The notes under the pieces are model-generated. The model was not told the origin of the DNA. It was given only the letters and a program-made list of their open reading frames with translations, and ran no database searches. A stretch of 60,823 bases of DNA from a virus. This document shows positions 15,882-25,471 of this stretch, piece by piece; positions within the stretch are counted from its first letter, which is position 1; each line of letters starts with the position of its first letter. The position numbers were made by a program, and so were the translations under genes. Where the stretch lies: positions 1 to 60,823 of IMG/VR virus record IMGVR_UViG_3300021957_000035. One strand, 5' to 3'.

Positions 15882-16283
15882 TTATTCTCCGTATATTTTA
15901 AATGGTATTATATATTGTGCGCTATAAAGCGACTGATTAGCTGGGTCTAGCCCTTCTACATTTAAATAAGATTTTCCAAACTCTGTCTTATTAGTTAAAA
16001 TTTTATTTTCAAATGAATTGTCAAGTATATCTGATAATTGCATAATTCGGGTTTGTCCCTCACCTGCTTTAACAAATATTCTAACAATTAATAAACCTGA
16101 AAGGCTTTTATCACCGCCATAAGCTAAATGATCTGAAGCACTAGGAAGAATATTAAATCGACAAAATTCATTACTGTTTGAAATTGAACCCTGATAGTTT
16201 TCAGGATACATCGCTATGTTATTACTTGTCCAAGCTGATGAGGCAAAAACACTATTAACATCCGCTAAGATATTGTGAAACAT
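15882..16283 (-). CDS. Probable tail terminator protein (gpU-like)
   Basis: This 133-residue protein sits directly before the tail tube gene, the normal position of the tail terminator. It has a hydrophobic strand LSGLLIVRIFVKAGEG (about residues 62-77) preceding ILDNSFENK, matching the alpha/beta layout of gpU-like proteins that form the hexameric ring ending the tube. Assigned mainly by position and fold pattern. It starts two bases after the upstream gene. Confidence 0.6.
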   Translation of the reverse strand: MFHNILADVNSVFASSAWTSNNIAMYPENYQGSISNSNEFCRFNILPSASDHLAYGGDKSLSGLLIVRIFVKAGEGQTRIMQLSDILDNSFENKILTNKTEFGKSYLNVEGLDPANQSLYSAQYIIPFKIYGE

Positions 16284-16284
16284 T

Positions 16285-16620
16285 TTAAGGTTCCTTTGTC
16301 AAAGTGGCTTCAATAGTGAAGTCGTTATCAGTGTGATCTGTTATATTGTAAACTACTGACCCTACAGTGAGTGTATCATAAACTGATAAATCAACGCCTG
16401 ATTTTAGAATAGCTTTATAATTAAAGCCATCTCCTGCAGGTCTTTCTGAAGACTCAATTATAACTGATACTGTAGCAGAAGTAGTAGTACTAACGGTATC
16501 ATCAGTAGCAAAATCATAGCTTGTAACTGCTTTAGTTGATAGTGTAGCAGTCTTAACAAGATCTCCTGTTCTATCAAAAGCTTTATTAACAGCAGCTGTT
16601 ACTTTTGCTGATAAAGACAT
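16285..16620 (-). CDS. Probable head-tail joining (stopper) protein
   Basis: The 111-residue protein is mostly beta, with VSVIIESSERPAGDGFNYKA in the middle and VGSVVYNITDHTDN near the end. Size and position between the adaptor (16620-17126) and the terminator fit a head-closure or stopper protein. It overlaps the adaptor stop by one base. Family not certain. Confidence 0.55.
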   Translation of the reverse strand: MSLSAKVTAAVNKAFDRTGDLVKTATLSTKAVTSYDFATDDTVSTTTSATVSVIIESSERPAGDGFNYKAILKSGVDLSVYDTLTVGSVVYNITDHTDNDFTIEATLTKEP

Positions 16621-17126
16621 TAGTTAGCCCTCCACCAAGAAGAACCCATACCTTCAACGCCTCTCCGAATAAGATGACGTAAAGGTTTAATTACAATACT
16701 TGGTGTAATTGAAGTTCTTGTAACATCTCCATTAGTATCAGACAAGCTAATACTTCCAATAGAAATACTCTCAAAAGTTTGAGTAGTTTGTGCTAACAAA
16801 TCTTCATTGTTTAACAGATGCAATGCTTGTTCATAAACAGCAATTTTAACTGCATTAGGAATTTCTGACTCTGTAAATTTAACTTCTAAGTTTAATCTAG
16901 GATTATAATGAGAAGTATTTTTACGAGGCCATGCCAGAGCTTGGGAAGAACTAACAGCAGAACCAATCCAAGAACGATTGTCTATAAGCTGTGTAGCTGT
17001 TACTAATGCATCTTCTTTTAAAGCCTCTGCTGCGGTAGTCCAATTAGCACTATCGATGCGAGTCTCAAAATAAGTATCTGCAGCAGCAACGGCAACATAA
17101 CTATTAGTATTTAGAACTAAAGCCAT
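16620..17126 (-). CDS. Head-tail connector/adaptor (DnaT-like family)
   Basis: The 168-residue protein starts with YVAVAAADTYFETR, followed by W..A...KE.ALVTATQLIDNRSWIG and QALAWPRKN (near residue 65). This pattern marks the DnaT-like head-tail connector family found just after the capsid gene in many phages. Such adaptors bind the underside of the portal. It lies 17 bases after the capsid gene. Confidence 0.75.
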   Translation of the reverse strand: MALVLNTNSYVAVAAADTYFETRIDSANWTTAAEALKEDALVTATQLIDNRSWIGSAVSSSQALAWPRKNTSHYNPRLNLEVKFTESEIPNAVKIAVYEQALHLLNNEDLLAQTTQTFESISIGSISLSDTNGDVTRTSITPSIVIKPLRHLIRRGVEGMGSSWWRAN

Positions 17127-17143
17127 TAGTCCCTCCTAACTTA

Positions 17144-18262
17144 TTATGAGTGGAAGACTGGCAAAATGCCCAAGTTCAGTGCGCTCATTTTACGAGTCCA
17201 AGATGCAGAAGCAGCATAAGTTGCGTTTGTAGCAAATGCGTTAGTTGCGCCTGACCAGTCATAGCCCATTGGGTGCATGATAAAGCCGTAACGATACCAA
17301 ATATTAGTTGAACCGCCACCAGTGTAAGAAGCCGCATTACGGTCTACTTCAACAGGAGTTGGAACATTTACAGGAGCAGAAGTAATTGAAGCTGGTTTAA
17401 TCAAGAAAGAACACTTAGTTGAACGAGCATTCAAGTCGCCTGAAGCAGCACCTGAAATCATTTGGTTTGCACGAGTCATAACCAAACGGAATTTTCCACC
17501 AAACACGGTTTGGAACTCAAGGTTGCCATCTTGTACACGAGTTTCGTCTACCAAGTTAGCAGCACGCATTTCAGCCATTGTTTCAGGTGAAGTTACGAGA
17601 TACATAAAGTCAGGTTCGTAGTCTTTGAAACCCATACCCAACGCTTTAAACAAACGTTCACCACGAGCAGCACCCGTAGCAGTTGAGTCAAACAAAGCAC
17701 GCTGATCAGATGCGCCTGTTGCAGCAGCACCAAATTCACCAAGTGCGTTAATGTCTACAAAGTGACCAGTGTTAGCAGCATCGCCATTTGTGTCAAATGC
17801 AATGTAACCACCTGCGCCTGAACCACCTTTGTCACCAAGAGTAACTTCGCTAAGTGCTACACCTTTAAGGCAAGACAACAAAGCATTACCTTCGTCATCA
17901 CCGCGTACTTGTGCAAAGTCACGAGCAATTTTGGCAAGACCATCTTGGCGTGAAACTACTTCTTGCAAATTAACTTGTTGCGCACCAAATGTACGAACAG
18001 TTTTAACGTAATCTGCAATGTCAGTTGTGATATCAGTGTAAGTACCATCTGTTGCACTTGACAGCGATGGAACGTTGATGTTAGCTGAAAGTGGCTTGTA
18101 GTAACGGAACTGACCAATAAAAGATTCGCCGTTAGCATTAATATCGTCACGTTGCCCTACAATACCTGAAGAATTTAGTTTCTTTTCAGTTGTGTATGCT
18201 TCATCTGCGTAAGCAGAGATAGCCAACGCTACGTTTTGAAAGTCTGTATTTGTAATAGCCAT
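17144..18262 (-). CDS. Major capsid protein
   Basis: The 372-residue protein follows the scaffold gene by 29 bases and begins the usual series of connector and tail genes. It starts MAITNTDFQNVALAISAYAD and has the alternating beta/alpha composition of an HK97-fold shell protein, with conserved-looking TFGAQQVNLQEVVSRQDGLAKIARDFAQ at about residues 89-116 and a C-terminal YGFIMHPMGYDW segment. Codon use is more GC-rich than in its neighbours, consistent with high expression. A separate scaffold means no protease is needed, and none is seen. Confidence 0.85.
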   Translation of the reverse strand: MAITNTDFQNVALAISAYADEAYTTEKKLNSSGIVGQRDDINANGESFIGQFRYYKPLSANINVPSLSSATDGTYTDITTDIADYVKTVRTFGAQQVNLQEVVSRQDGLAKIARDFAQVRGDDEGNALLSCLKGVALSEVTLGDKGGSGAGGYIAFDTNGDAANTGHFVDINALGEFGAAATGASDQRALFDSTATGAARGERLFKALGMGFKDYEPDFMYLVTSPETMAEMRAANLVDETRVQDGNLEFQTVFGGKFRLVMTRANQMISGAASGDLNARSTKCSFLIKPASITSAPVNVPTPVEVDRNAASYTGGGSTNIWYRYGFIMHPMGYDWSGATNAFATNATYAASASWTRKMSALNLGILPVFHS

Positions 18263-18291
18263 TTTATATTTCCTTGTATATAACTATCTTA

Positions 18292-18966
18292 TTAATAATT
18301 AAAACTACCTAGTTGCCCTTTGGCAGCAAGATTTAACACTTCTTGTGTTGACATCTCACTAAGTGGTTTGTTTTCATTAGTGTTTGAGACACCTGCTGGT
18401 GCCGCTGTACCCGCTCCTGAGTTAGCTTTAACTCGAAACAGGAATGAGTTATCTTCATTATCTGAGTAAGAGGTAATAAAGTCTTGAATAGTAGTGCCTG
18501 ACTTATGAACCCAACTACCGTTGTCATTCTGAACAAGTTGCTCAACAATATCACGGTAAGCTAGTTGACGACTACGATCATTGCGGAAATCTAAACTACC
18601 AAGCAATGAGTTAACAACGCTATCTCGATTTAACTTAGTATTCTCTTCTTCGTAGACTTTTAGTTTAGCTTCAAGATCAGCAATTTTCATTTCTGATAGT
18701 TCTTGAAGTTTTCCTTCTTCTTCGAGCCGCTTCATCGTTTCTTGTTTTTGTTGTTGTTCGATTTCAGCAGCTTTCTTAAGAGCCTCGTCTCGCTCTTTAG
18801 CCATGCGGTCAACATTAGACTTCATTTTAGAAAGTCTATTGGCAACCTCTTGTTCAATTGGATCAACCGTTTCAGATGTTTCCTCCTGAACATTTTCTTG
18901 TTCATTAGTCTCATTGGACTCTGTTGCAGTTACTTCTTCTTCAACTACTGTATTTTCTTCACTCAT
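18292..18966 (-). CDS. Capsid scaffolding protein
   Basis: The 224-residue protein has a disordered, acidic N-terminus rich in Glu and Thr, then a long coiled coil (about residues 45-115: RLSKMKSNVDRMAKERDEAL and so on), and ends with a short, possibly capsid-binding C-terminal region. This composition and its place immediately before the capsid gene are typical of scaffolding proteins that guide procapsid assembly and leave before DNA packaging. Start ATG with GGAAAA upstream. Confidence 0.85.
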   Translation of the reverse strand: MSEENTVVEEEVTATESNETNEQENVQEETSETVDPIEQEVANRLSKMKSNVDRMAKERDEALKKAAEIEQQQKQETMKRLEEEGKLQELSEMKIADLEAKLKVYEEENTKLNRDSVVNSLLGSLDFRNDRSRQLAYRDIVEQLVQNDNGSWVHKSGTTIQDFITSYSDNEDNSFLFRVKANSGAGTAAPAGVSNTNENKPLSEMSTQEVLNLAAKGQLGSFNY

Positions 18967-19051
18967 AATATTTTCCTTTCAAGCACAGCTTGAGGTTAAT
19001 GTTTAATTTTGATTCACAGAATCTAAAAAGGTCATAGGCTATTACAAATAA

Positions 19052-22000
19052 CTATGGCCCGATACCATACCAGTCCTGCCCGTCTTTGAGCGGTGCTAGT
19101 ATGTCTTTTCTTGTTATTTTATTAGGAGGGTCAATAAGACCCTGATCTTTAGCTTCTTTAAGAAGCCTTTGGTAAGTTCTATAAGACATTCCTTGTCTGC
19201 GCATTTCTCTAAGGGTTTTTCTTATAGTATCGCCTTCTAGGGCATCTGCATAGATGGTCCTTAAAGCATCTTTTGCACGTCTTGCTTCACCTATATTAGT
19301 AAAGAAAGCATCGTGAATTGTTCCACTGTCTACGTTATTTTTACGCGCCCATAAATGAAAGCGCCTAACTATAACAGCATCGTTACTGTGGTTTCCATTA
19401 ACACCTAATCCAATCCTAGCATCATTAAGAGAGCCTTTACCTAAAAGCTTTCCGTCTTCAGCGCTGGATTCGTATATGTTAGATATTTTTCTGTTTGTAA
19501 CCGGATCTCTAAATTCAATACGCTCTTGAATTTTAGGACGGTATCTTTGTGTCATTATCTTGCCATCAAATGTAACCCACGGAATATCAACTTTTTGAGT
19601 TTCTTCAACGTAGGCTTTAGCAACTTGTTTCCAATAATTAATAAAATTATCAGTAACAGGTGCTCTATCAGCAAGATTTTTAGACATAATTCTAGATATT
19701 TCTGAGAACTCTTTTGGCCCAATAATACCCCTGCGAGCATTAGTAAGCTTATTAACAAAGTCACCAACATCAGGGTGTATATCTTGAGCTTGTTTTAATA
19801 GTGTACGACCAACAGGTTCGTTTTTATTAATTAACTCTAAGAGTTCGCTGCGAAAACTTTTAAGTTCTTCTACTGTACCTGTTGCACCTAATCGTTCGGC
19901 TACTTTAATTTTACCGTCAACAACTCTAAGGTTAGTACCTAGATTATCTTTAGTAACTGTTATAAAGCCTTTTTCGTCAAGTACTTTAGACAACTTATTA
20001 GCCACGTTAGCGGTTTTCGTAGCAGCTCCAGCGCCATAAAATGATACCATGTTTTGAGCTTTGGCTGCTTTAGCAAGATCTTCCCATGTAAGATTAGCAT
20101 CTCTGAGTGCAGGTATTTTAAGAAATTCTGGGTCATTTACTGTATCCATTGCAACTAAGTCATAAAGACGGTTTTTTTGAGTTGTAGCTAAAACATTTGA
20201 AGCTTGCGATACTGCCCTGTCGCCTGTAGAAAGCCCGATGATCTGAGCTCCACTGGATGAGGCATCATTTTCAATCATAAGTTTTGTTTTATAACTAGTA
20301 AGAGGTTTGTCTTGTTTAAGGTGTTTATTTATTCTAGCATATTCAATTGCCATTCTACCCATCTTAGGTACTTCTGGCCCTTCTAAACCCCGTATTAACG
20401 GATGTTCAAGAAACTCTCTTAGACGTCTGTCTCTTTGAGTTTTAGACATCATAATGTTACCTAGCTCAATAATCTTAGATTCATTACGTTTAAATATAGC
20501 ATTACGACCTGCTTGAGTAAGTGCTTCAGTTCCTGGACCGATTAAAGCTCCCATTTGAATTCTAAGTTCATCTAAAGCTTCAGTGCTCATATTAACAGCT
20601 TTACCTGAATTAAGAAAAGGTCTAACTAGTTCGCCGCCCGTAGGTGTAAGATATCCTCTGTGATATACTCGCCCCCTAGAATCAATAAACGCTTGAGTCC
20701 TAAAGTTTTTCCCTCTTTGAGCATGATACTTAGCAGTAGACATAAGTCCATAACCTTGTTCTCCTCGATTTAAAATTTCATGACGAAACTCATTAATACT
20801 GTCATAGTACTTAGATCTCCCTCTAGGATCTCTGAATCTAGCAATATCGTCCATAAACCCGAAGAACTCGTTATCAACTCCATATTCAACATCCATTACA
20901 TGATTAAGCATTTGAGCCATCTCACGATCAATTTGTTTAGGATCGTAATCTGGAAATTTATCTCTAGAGATTAAAGGTACCCCTGTTTCATTACCTCTGG
21001 CATCTACATATGTCTTTTTGTTAGCTTTTACATAAAGTCGATCTCTATCGTAAACAGTTCCAAGTCTTCTAGCAATAGTTACTTTACGTTCTGCTTCTTG
21101 AAGTTTAAGTAAAGTCTTATCTACAACAATTACTTCTCTAGAAATGCTATCTGCCCAACCACCTGAAGCTCTACCTGTATCTAAATCTAAAACACCTCTT
21201 CGAGTCTTACCTCTAAATTGAACTTTAATAAGGCCTTGATCTACCATAAAGTCAAGTATTTTAGATCCTTCTTTATGAAAGTCTTGCAAAGTATGTTTAG
21301 TAAAGGGTATGATATTCTCAAAATCTTTAGAAAATCTTTTTCCTATATTAATAGCTAAAGTATCATAATCAGTAGATTGCCCTGATGCAACTAGTTTAGC
21401 AATATTAGTTAAACTATCTAAAGCTTTTTCATCAAATAATTTAGAAGTAGGTTTTTTGTTTATAATTAAAAACTCAGCATCTAAAAGTCTACGTATAGTC
21501 TCTCTATTACGAGCAGCTAACTTAGTAATCAAAGAGTCAGAAGGTTCAGTTACTAGCTTTTGTAATTTTAAAAGTTTAGCAAAACCAGAATCTTTTTTTA
21601 ATTGCTTAATAAGTCGTTTTTTATTAGGATATTTATCAGTGAACTTTTTAAAATAAATTCTTAATGGCGCTCTGCCTTTAAAGAACATTTTAGTAGCTAA
21701 TTTTTTACCTTCAGTTCTACGCCATGCATCAATAAATCTTTGATCTTTTAGCTGGCTATCAATTAGGTTTTCAAAAGTATAATACTTACCCATAATTTGA
21801 ACTTGAGGTTTGTCTTGAGATAAATAACTAACAAACATTTCAGAACGCTTACGAGATCGTGTATCTAACAGCCTAGAAACGTTTTGAACAGCAAATCTAT
21901 TTTCTGCTCTTAATACAGCCGAAACATCATTCCAAGGTTTTTTATCTTTAGCATAACGTTCAAATACAACTCTTAAGTTTTCAATTACAACAGTTTGTTG

Positions 22001-23407
22001 ATTAACTGAAACTTTGTCATCTAATCCTGCAGCAATGCTTTCAATAAAATCTTTTTCATCTTGTTTAAGAAGTTTAGAATTACGCATAAAGTCAATACGT
22101 TCTTGATACAAGTTAAAATCAGGATCATAAATGTTATTGTTTTTAATTTCACCTGTTAACGGGTCAGCGCTAAAGTTACGTTCATCAAACTCGTTACCTA
22201 CTCTGCGCCTTGAAGCAGTTTTACCTGCAAGACTAGTACCTTTATAGTCTGTTAAAGACATAGTTTTAGAGTAATCATCAGCATCAAGTAAAAACATTTG
22301 CCTTACTAAAGCTTTCTGTTCTGGTGAGCGTAGCATAGAACTAGGGCGTTTAGCTTGAATATCTACTGCTTGCTCTCTAAGTTTTTGTTTAGGTGCAAAT
22401 ATAGCAGTAGCATTAGTAGCTTTATTTCTCAAAGCTTGAATAGACAATGCTTTACCTTTAGGTGTAACATACTGTTCAGCCTTAAGCCTTCCTTGTCTAA
22501 ATAAATTAGCTTGGTCCATTCCTCCAAGAAGTTTAGCTTGAATATCATAAGCTTGACGTTTTAACCATGCTCCGTAAGATTCTACTTTAGGTGCAACACC
22601 TGAAAGCGATTCTTCTTTCTTTTTAGCAAGGTTTGTTTTATTAAGTCTATTAGTGGTTTCTTTTTGAAGCTCTTCTTTAGATTTTAATACAGGCACCAAA
22701 GAACTACGACAATTCCAATGCAAAGGAGGAGTAAAGCGTCTATCGCTAACATCGTAAATCTTTCCATTATGATAAGAACAAATAGGGCTAGTACGGCTAT
22801 CAAGCACAGCAGTAAATACATAGCCTTTAACTACATGAGAATTTGCTTCTACAACTTTATTTAAAGCTGCTGTTTGAGTACTAGTTATAGAAGTTCTAGT
22901 TAAAGTTTTAGCCTGATGTTCAGTAAGCTTAGTAGTTTTAAGCACGTTGTTAATAATATCTTTAGGTGCTTCGCCTTTAGCAAGTCCTGCTTTTACTTTA
23001 GATTGTATTCTAACAAGTTCACCTGATGAAATGTTTTTCATATTTTGAGTAACTGTTTTAACACCTTTAATGTTTGATCCAGTTATTTCAGCAAGTAATT
23101 CTTTACTACGTGGCTTTGAAACCTTATAAAATTTATTTAGTTCTTTGTTTAGATTGTCCGAATGAAAGTCCAGTTGAGACGTTGAAAATTCTTTTAAAGA
23201 ACTAGTTTGATGAGTTAACATTTCTCGACCAAAGCGATTTACTTCAGGAGTAACATCATTAGTTAGTCTCTCTGAAAGAATGTCTCTTAAACGCTTCCTA
23301 TGCCTACGCATAATACGTCTGTTTTGTAACTGTACGCCTTCTTCGTATAATCTTACGTCAGTCATATGATCAACAATACGATCATAAAGTTTTAAATTGA
23401 TATCCAT
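19052..23407 (-). CDS. MuF minor head protein fused to a single-subunit RNA polymerase (candidate virion RNAP)
   Basis: The 1,451-residue protein has two recognisable parts. Residues 165-245 form a MuF-type head morphogenesis domain, with VLDSRTSPICSYHNGKIY (C210) and PPLHWNCRS (C233) in the classic arrangement. Residues from about 760 onward carry the single-subunit RNA polymerase motifs in the correct order: IDSRGRVYHRGYL (D909), motif A ENDASSSGAQII (D1048), motif B KAQNMVSFYGAG (Y1124) and motif C GTIHDAFFTN (H1365, D1366). The region between (250-760) is basic and helical and I recognise nothing in it. The gene sits in the head operon behind the portal, where MuF minor head proteins belong, so the polymerase is probably packaged. 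Phage N4 carries a virion polymerase in a different architecture. Clear GAGGAG ribosome site. Confidence 0.9.
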   Translation of the reverse strand: MDINLKLYDRIVDHMTDVRLYEEGVQLQNRRIMRRHRKRLRDILSERLTNDVTPEVNRFGREMLTHQTSSLKEFSTSQLDFHSDNLNKELNKFYKVSKPRSKELLAEITGSNIKGVKTVTQNMKNISSGELVRIQSKVKAGLAKGEAPKDIINNVLKTTKLTEHQAKTLTRTSITSTQTAALNKVVEANSHVVKGYVFTAVLDSRTSPICSYHNGKIYDVSDRRFTPPLHWNCRSSLVPVLKSKEELQKETTNRLNKTNLAKKKEESLSGVAPKVESYGAWLKRQAYDIQAKLLGGMDQANLFRQGRLKAEQYVTPKGKALSIQALRNKATNATAIFAPKQKLREQAVDIQAKRPSSMLRSPEQKALVRQMFLLDADDYSKTMSLTDYKGTSLAGKTASRRRVGNEFDERNFSADPLTGEIKNNNIYDPDFNLYQERIDFMRNSKLLKQDEKDFIESIAAGLDDKVSVNQQTVVIENLRVVFERYAKDKKPWNDVSAVLRAENRFAVQNVSRLLDTRSRKRSEMFVSYLSQDKPQVQIMGKYYTFENLIDSQLKDQRFIDAWRRTEGKKLATKMFFKGRAPLRIYFKKFTDKYPNKKRLIKQLKKDSGFAKLLKLQKLVTEPSDSLITKLAARNRETIRRLLDAEFLIINKKPTSKLFDEKALDSLTNIAKLVASGQSTDYDTLAINIGKRFSKDFENIIPFTKHTLQDFHKEGSKILDFMVDQGLIKVQFRGKTRRGVLDLDTGRASGGWADSISREVIVVDKTLLKLQEAERKVTIARRLGTVYDRDRLYVKANKKTYVDARGNETGVPLISRDKFPDYDPKQIDREMAQMLNHVMDVEYGVDNEFFGFMDDIARFRDPRGRSKYYDSINEFRHEILNRGEQGYGLMSTAKYHAQRGKNFRTQAFIDSRGRVYHRGYLTPTGGELVRPFLNSGKAVNMSTEALDELRIQMGALIGPGTEALTQAGRNAIFKRNESKIIELGNIMMSKTQRDRRLREFLEHPLIRGLEGPEVPKMGRMAIEYARINKHLKQDKPLTSYKTKLMIENDASSSGAQIIGLSTGDRAVSQASNVLATTQKNRLYDLVAMDTVNDPEFLKIPALRDANLTWEDLAKAAKAQNMVSFYGAGAATKTANVANKLSKVLDEKGFITVTKDNLGTNLRVVDGKIKVAERLGATGTVEELKSFRSELLELINKNEPVGRTLLKQAQDIHPDVGDFVNKLTNARRGIIGPKEFSEISRIMSKNLADRAPVTDNFINYWKQVAKAYVEETQKVDIPWVTFDGKIMTQRYRPKIQERIEFRDPVTNRKISNIYESSAEDGKLLGKGSLNDARIGLGVNGNHSNDAVIVRRFHLWARKNNVDSGTIHDAFFTNIGEARRAKDALRTIYADALEGDTIRKTLREMRRQGMSYRTYQRLLKEAKDQGLIDPPNKITRKDILAPLKDGQDWYGIGP

Positions 23408-23434
23408 TTAGTACTCCTCTGAGTAGTAAAATGT

Positions 23435-23884
23435 TTAAAATTTTGATAGAAACCTTGCAATGTGATGTACAAAAGGTAACATTGTAAGTGCCATTAATAA
23501 ATTTAAGCCTGTATGAGCTATTGCTATTCTTAGCGTATCACCCTTGGGCATTCCGTCAGATACTAGCAAACCTGCTAGCCAAATAGTTCCTGTAGTTCCA
23601 ATGTTTGCTCCTAGTACCGCTGCTACAGCAGCAGGTAAAGGGACGACCCCTGAAGCCACTAACGCAATAATTGCAGTAGTAGAAAGAGAAGACGACTGCC
23701 AAAGCAGTGTCATTATAATTGCTCCAAAAAACATATAAATCGGGTTAGCAATAAACCAATTTAAATGGTCTACGTTACCTATTGACTTCATTCCTCCGGA
23801 AAACATTTTAAGCCCTACATAAAATACTATAAGGCCAACTACGATTTGTAAGTAATTGTTTGTTAGTACCTGTAAATAATTCAT
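23435..23884 (-). CDS. Half-size Na/phosphate cotransporter-like membrane protein
   Basis: The 149-residue protein has about four hydrophobic segments and the Na/Pi-cotransporter family signature LLWQSSSLSTTAIIALVASG (Q63-S66), plus GANIGTTGTIWL. Cellular NptA-type proteins contain two such repeats in one chain of 300-550 residues; this has only one, so a functional form would need to dimerise, or it may modify a host transporter. It lies between portal and MuF-RNA polymerase genes, with 2-base and 27-base gaps, so it is expressed late with head genes. Phosphate acquisition genes are known in marine phages; this placement is unusual. Confidence 0.8.
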   Translation of the reverse strand: MNYLQVLTNNYLQIVVGLIVFYVGLKMFSGGMKSIGNVDHLNWFIANPIYMFFGAIIMTLLWQSSSLSTTAIIALVASGVVPLPAAVAAVLGANIGTTGTIWLAGLLVSDGMPKGDTLRIAIAHTGLNLLMALTMLPFVHHIARFLSKF

Positions 23885-23886
23885 AA

Positions 23887-25458
23887 CTATTCTTCAATAT
23901 CTATCTGTGGATCAGCGCTAGTTTGAACTGCTAACGGATCAGTTTGTATTTCTTCAATTGCTTCTTCATCACTATAGTCAGCGGGTAAGAAGTCATTGTA
24001 CTTAGCAATGTTAATCCAAGTTGAACGGCTAATAATCCCTGATTGATACCACTCAGAAACAAGGCGCATAGCACCTTCACCACCTACAATAGGAGAAAAG
24101 TCACTAGACATTTGGAATTCTAAGTCATCACCTGTATACATAGTGTTGTAATACCAGTTAAGCATAAATGCCATTACTTCGCGAATAGTACCTGAGACTT
24201 TAGCGTTAAGTGTACCTAGCTGCGCTGTCTGAGAAGCATTACGGATTTCTAGTGCTACACCTGAAGCTGCTTGCTCCGGTGAAAGCATACGAATACCCAT
24301 CTTAGCCATTTCTTCGACTGTACCTTGAATAGCTTTTTCCATGTCGCCTAAAGCTGACGTAGGAGTTTCAAGTACAGTAATAGATTCGTCTTTACGAACT
24401 CTAAGCCAAGTACCTAACCCTGCGTTTACGATGTCGTCAAATTCCTCGTCTGTCATATCTGATTGTACAACAGGGGTATAAGTAGCAGCACCGTAAAGCA
24501 AATGGTTTCGTCTCGATACTTTGTTATAGAGAGAAACTTCACGATCAACTAGCGGCATAAGAACAGGTTCAACTGGTTCATATTGGCCGTTAAGAGGCCA
24601 AGCAGGAATACGCATTAAGCGTTCACCAAACATAGTTGGATAAACTGTATTAACTTTTGTAAAGCCTATTTCGCTAACTGATTCTTTATAGTCTTGAGAT
24701 ATATCACCATTAAGAACTTTAATTTCGTTGTTAGTATCTGGATGTTCATAGTAGTCTAACACAAGACGACCTGATTCATCAATGTAGTGATCACAGACTG
24801 TGTCTACATAATCAGGGTGCCAAGGATTTTCTGGTTTGTATTTTTCTACTAAGTAACGAGTAACCCAACGAGTTAAAGTCTTTTGCCGTGTAATAGGGTG
24901 AGTAGACAACTGAATGTTAATAACGTTTTCAGCTTCAATTACTACTGGATACGGCTTAATCATAGCTCGTTCTTCAGGAGTTAAATTGTCATACTCTTGT
25001 TCGCTAACCTGTGGTCTATCTACATAAACCCAAGACCTTGATGTTTGAAGTTCTTCCCAAAGAGCATTATCAAGAAAGTTAAATAGCGATCTACCGTCTA
25101 GTGTAAAATCATTCTTTAACCATTGTTTAGCATCATCTGGTAGTTCTTCTGGAAGTTCTAAATGAGAGTCTTTACGTAATAAAGCACTAATAAGTACTTT
25201 ACAGTATTGAGCTGTCAAACCTGGAAGTTCTGACTCTGATCGATAAAAGTCATACTGTCGTTGGCTCATGCTAGGTGAAAAAGGAATAAGTAAGTTTTTA
25301 TATTCCGGTTCTAAATACTCATCGTGTGCTTTAACGTTATCTTGTCCTTGCAGAACCGCCCTTGACCGTTTCCAAAGTGGTTTCATAGAATGATAACTTG
25401 CACTTGGATCGGCAACAGACCTTTTAACACTTTTGGTTGGTTTAGTTAACTGTGCCAT
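23887..25458 (-). CDS. Portal protein (DUF4055-like)
   Basis: The 523-residue protein opens with SYHSMKPLWKRSRAVLQGQDNVKAHDEYL (about residues 21-49), then SQRQYDFYRSESELPGLTAQYCKVL, a pattern of the DUF4055 portal group. The middle has LMPLVDREVSLYNKVSRRNHLLYG and the C-terminal part the long helix EEMAKMGIRMLSPEQAASGVALEIRNASQTAQLGTLNAKV cut by usual portal loops. Position upstream of MuF, scaffold and capsid supports the call. It forms the dodecameric DNA entry channel. Confidence 0.85.
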   Translation of the reverse strand: MAQLTKPTKSVKRSVADPSASYHSMKPLWKRSRAVLQGQDNVKAHDEYLEPEYKNLLIPFSPSMSQRQYDFYRSESELPGLTAQYCKVLISALLRKDSHLELPEELPDDAKQWLKNDFTLDGRSLFNFLDNALWEELQTSRSWVYVDRPQVSEQEYDNLTPEERAMIKPYPVVIEAENVINIQLSTHPITRQKTLTRWVTRYLVEKYKPENPWHPDYVDTVCDHYIDESGRLVLDYYEHPDTNNEIKVLNGDISQDYKESVSEIGFTKVNTVYPTMFGERLMRIPAWPLNGQYEPVEPVLMPLVDREVSLYNKVSRRNHLLYGAATYTPVVQSDMTDEEFDDIVNAGLGTWLRVRKDESITVLETPTSALGDMEKAIQGTVEEMAKMGIRMLSPEQAASGVALEIRNASQTAQLGTLNAKVSGTIREVMAFMLNWYYNTMYTGDDLEFQMSSDFSPIVGGEGAMRLVSEWYQSGIISRSTWINIAKYNDFLPADYSDEEAIEEIQTDPLAVQTSADPQIDIEE

Positions 25459-25471
25459 TATTTATTTTCCT

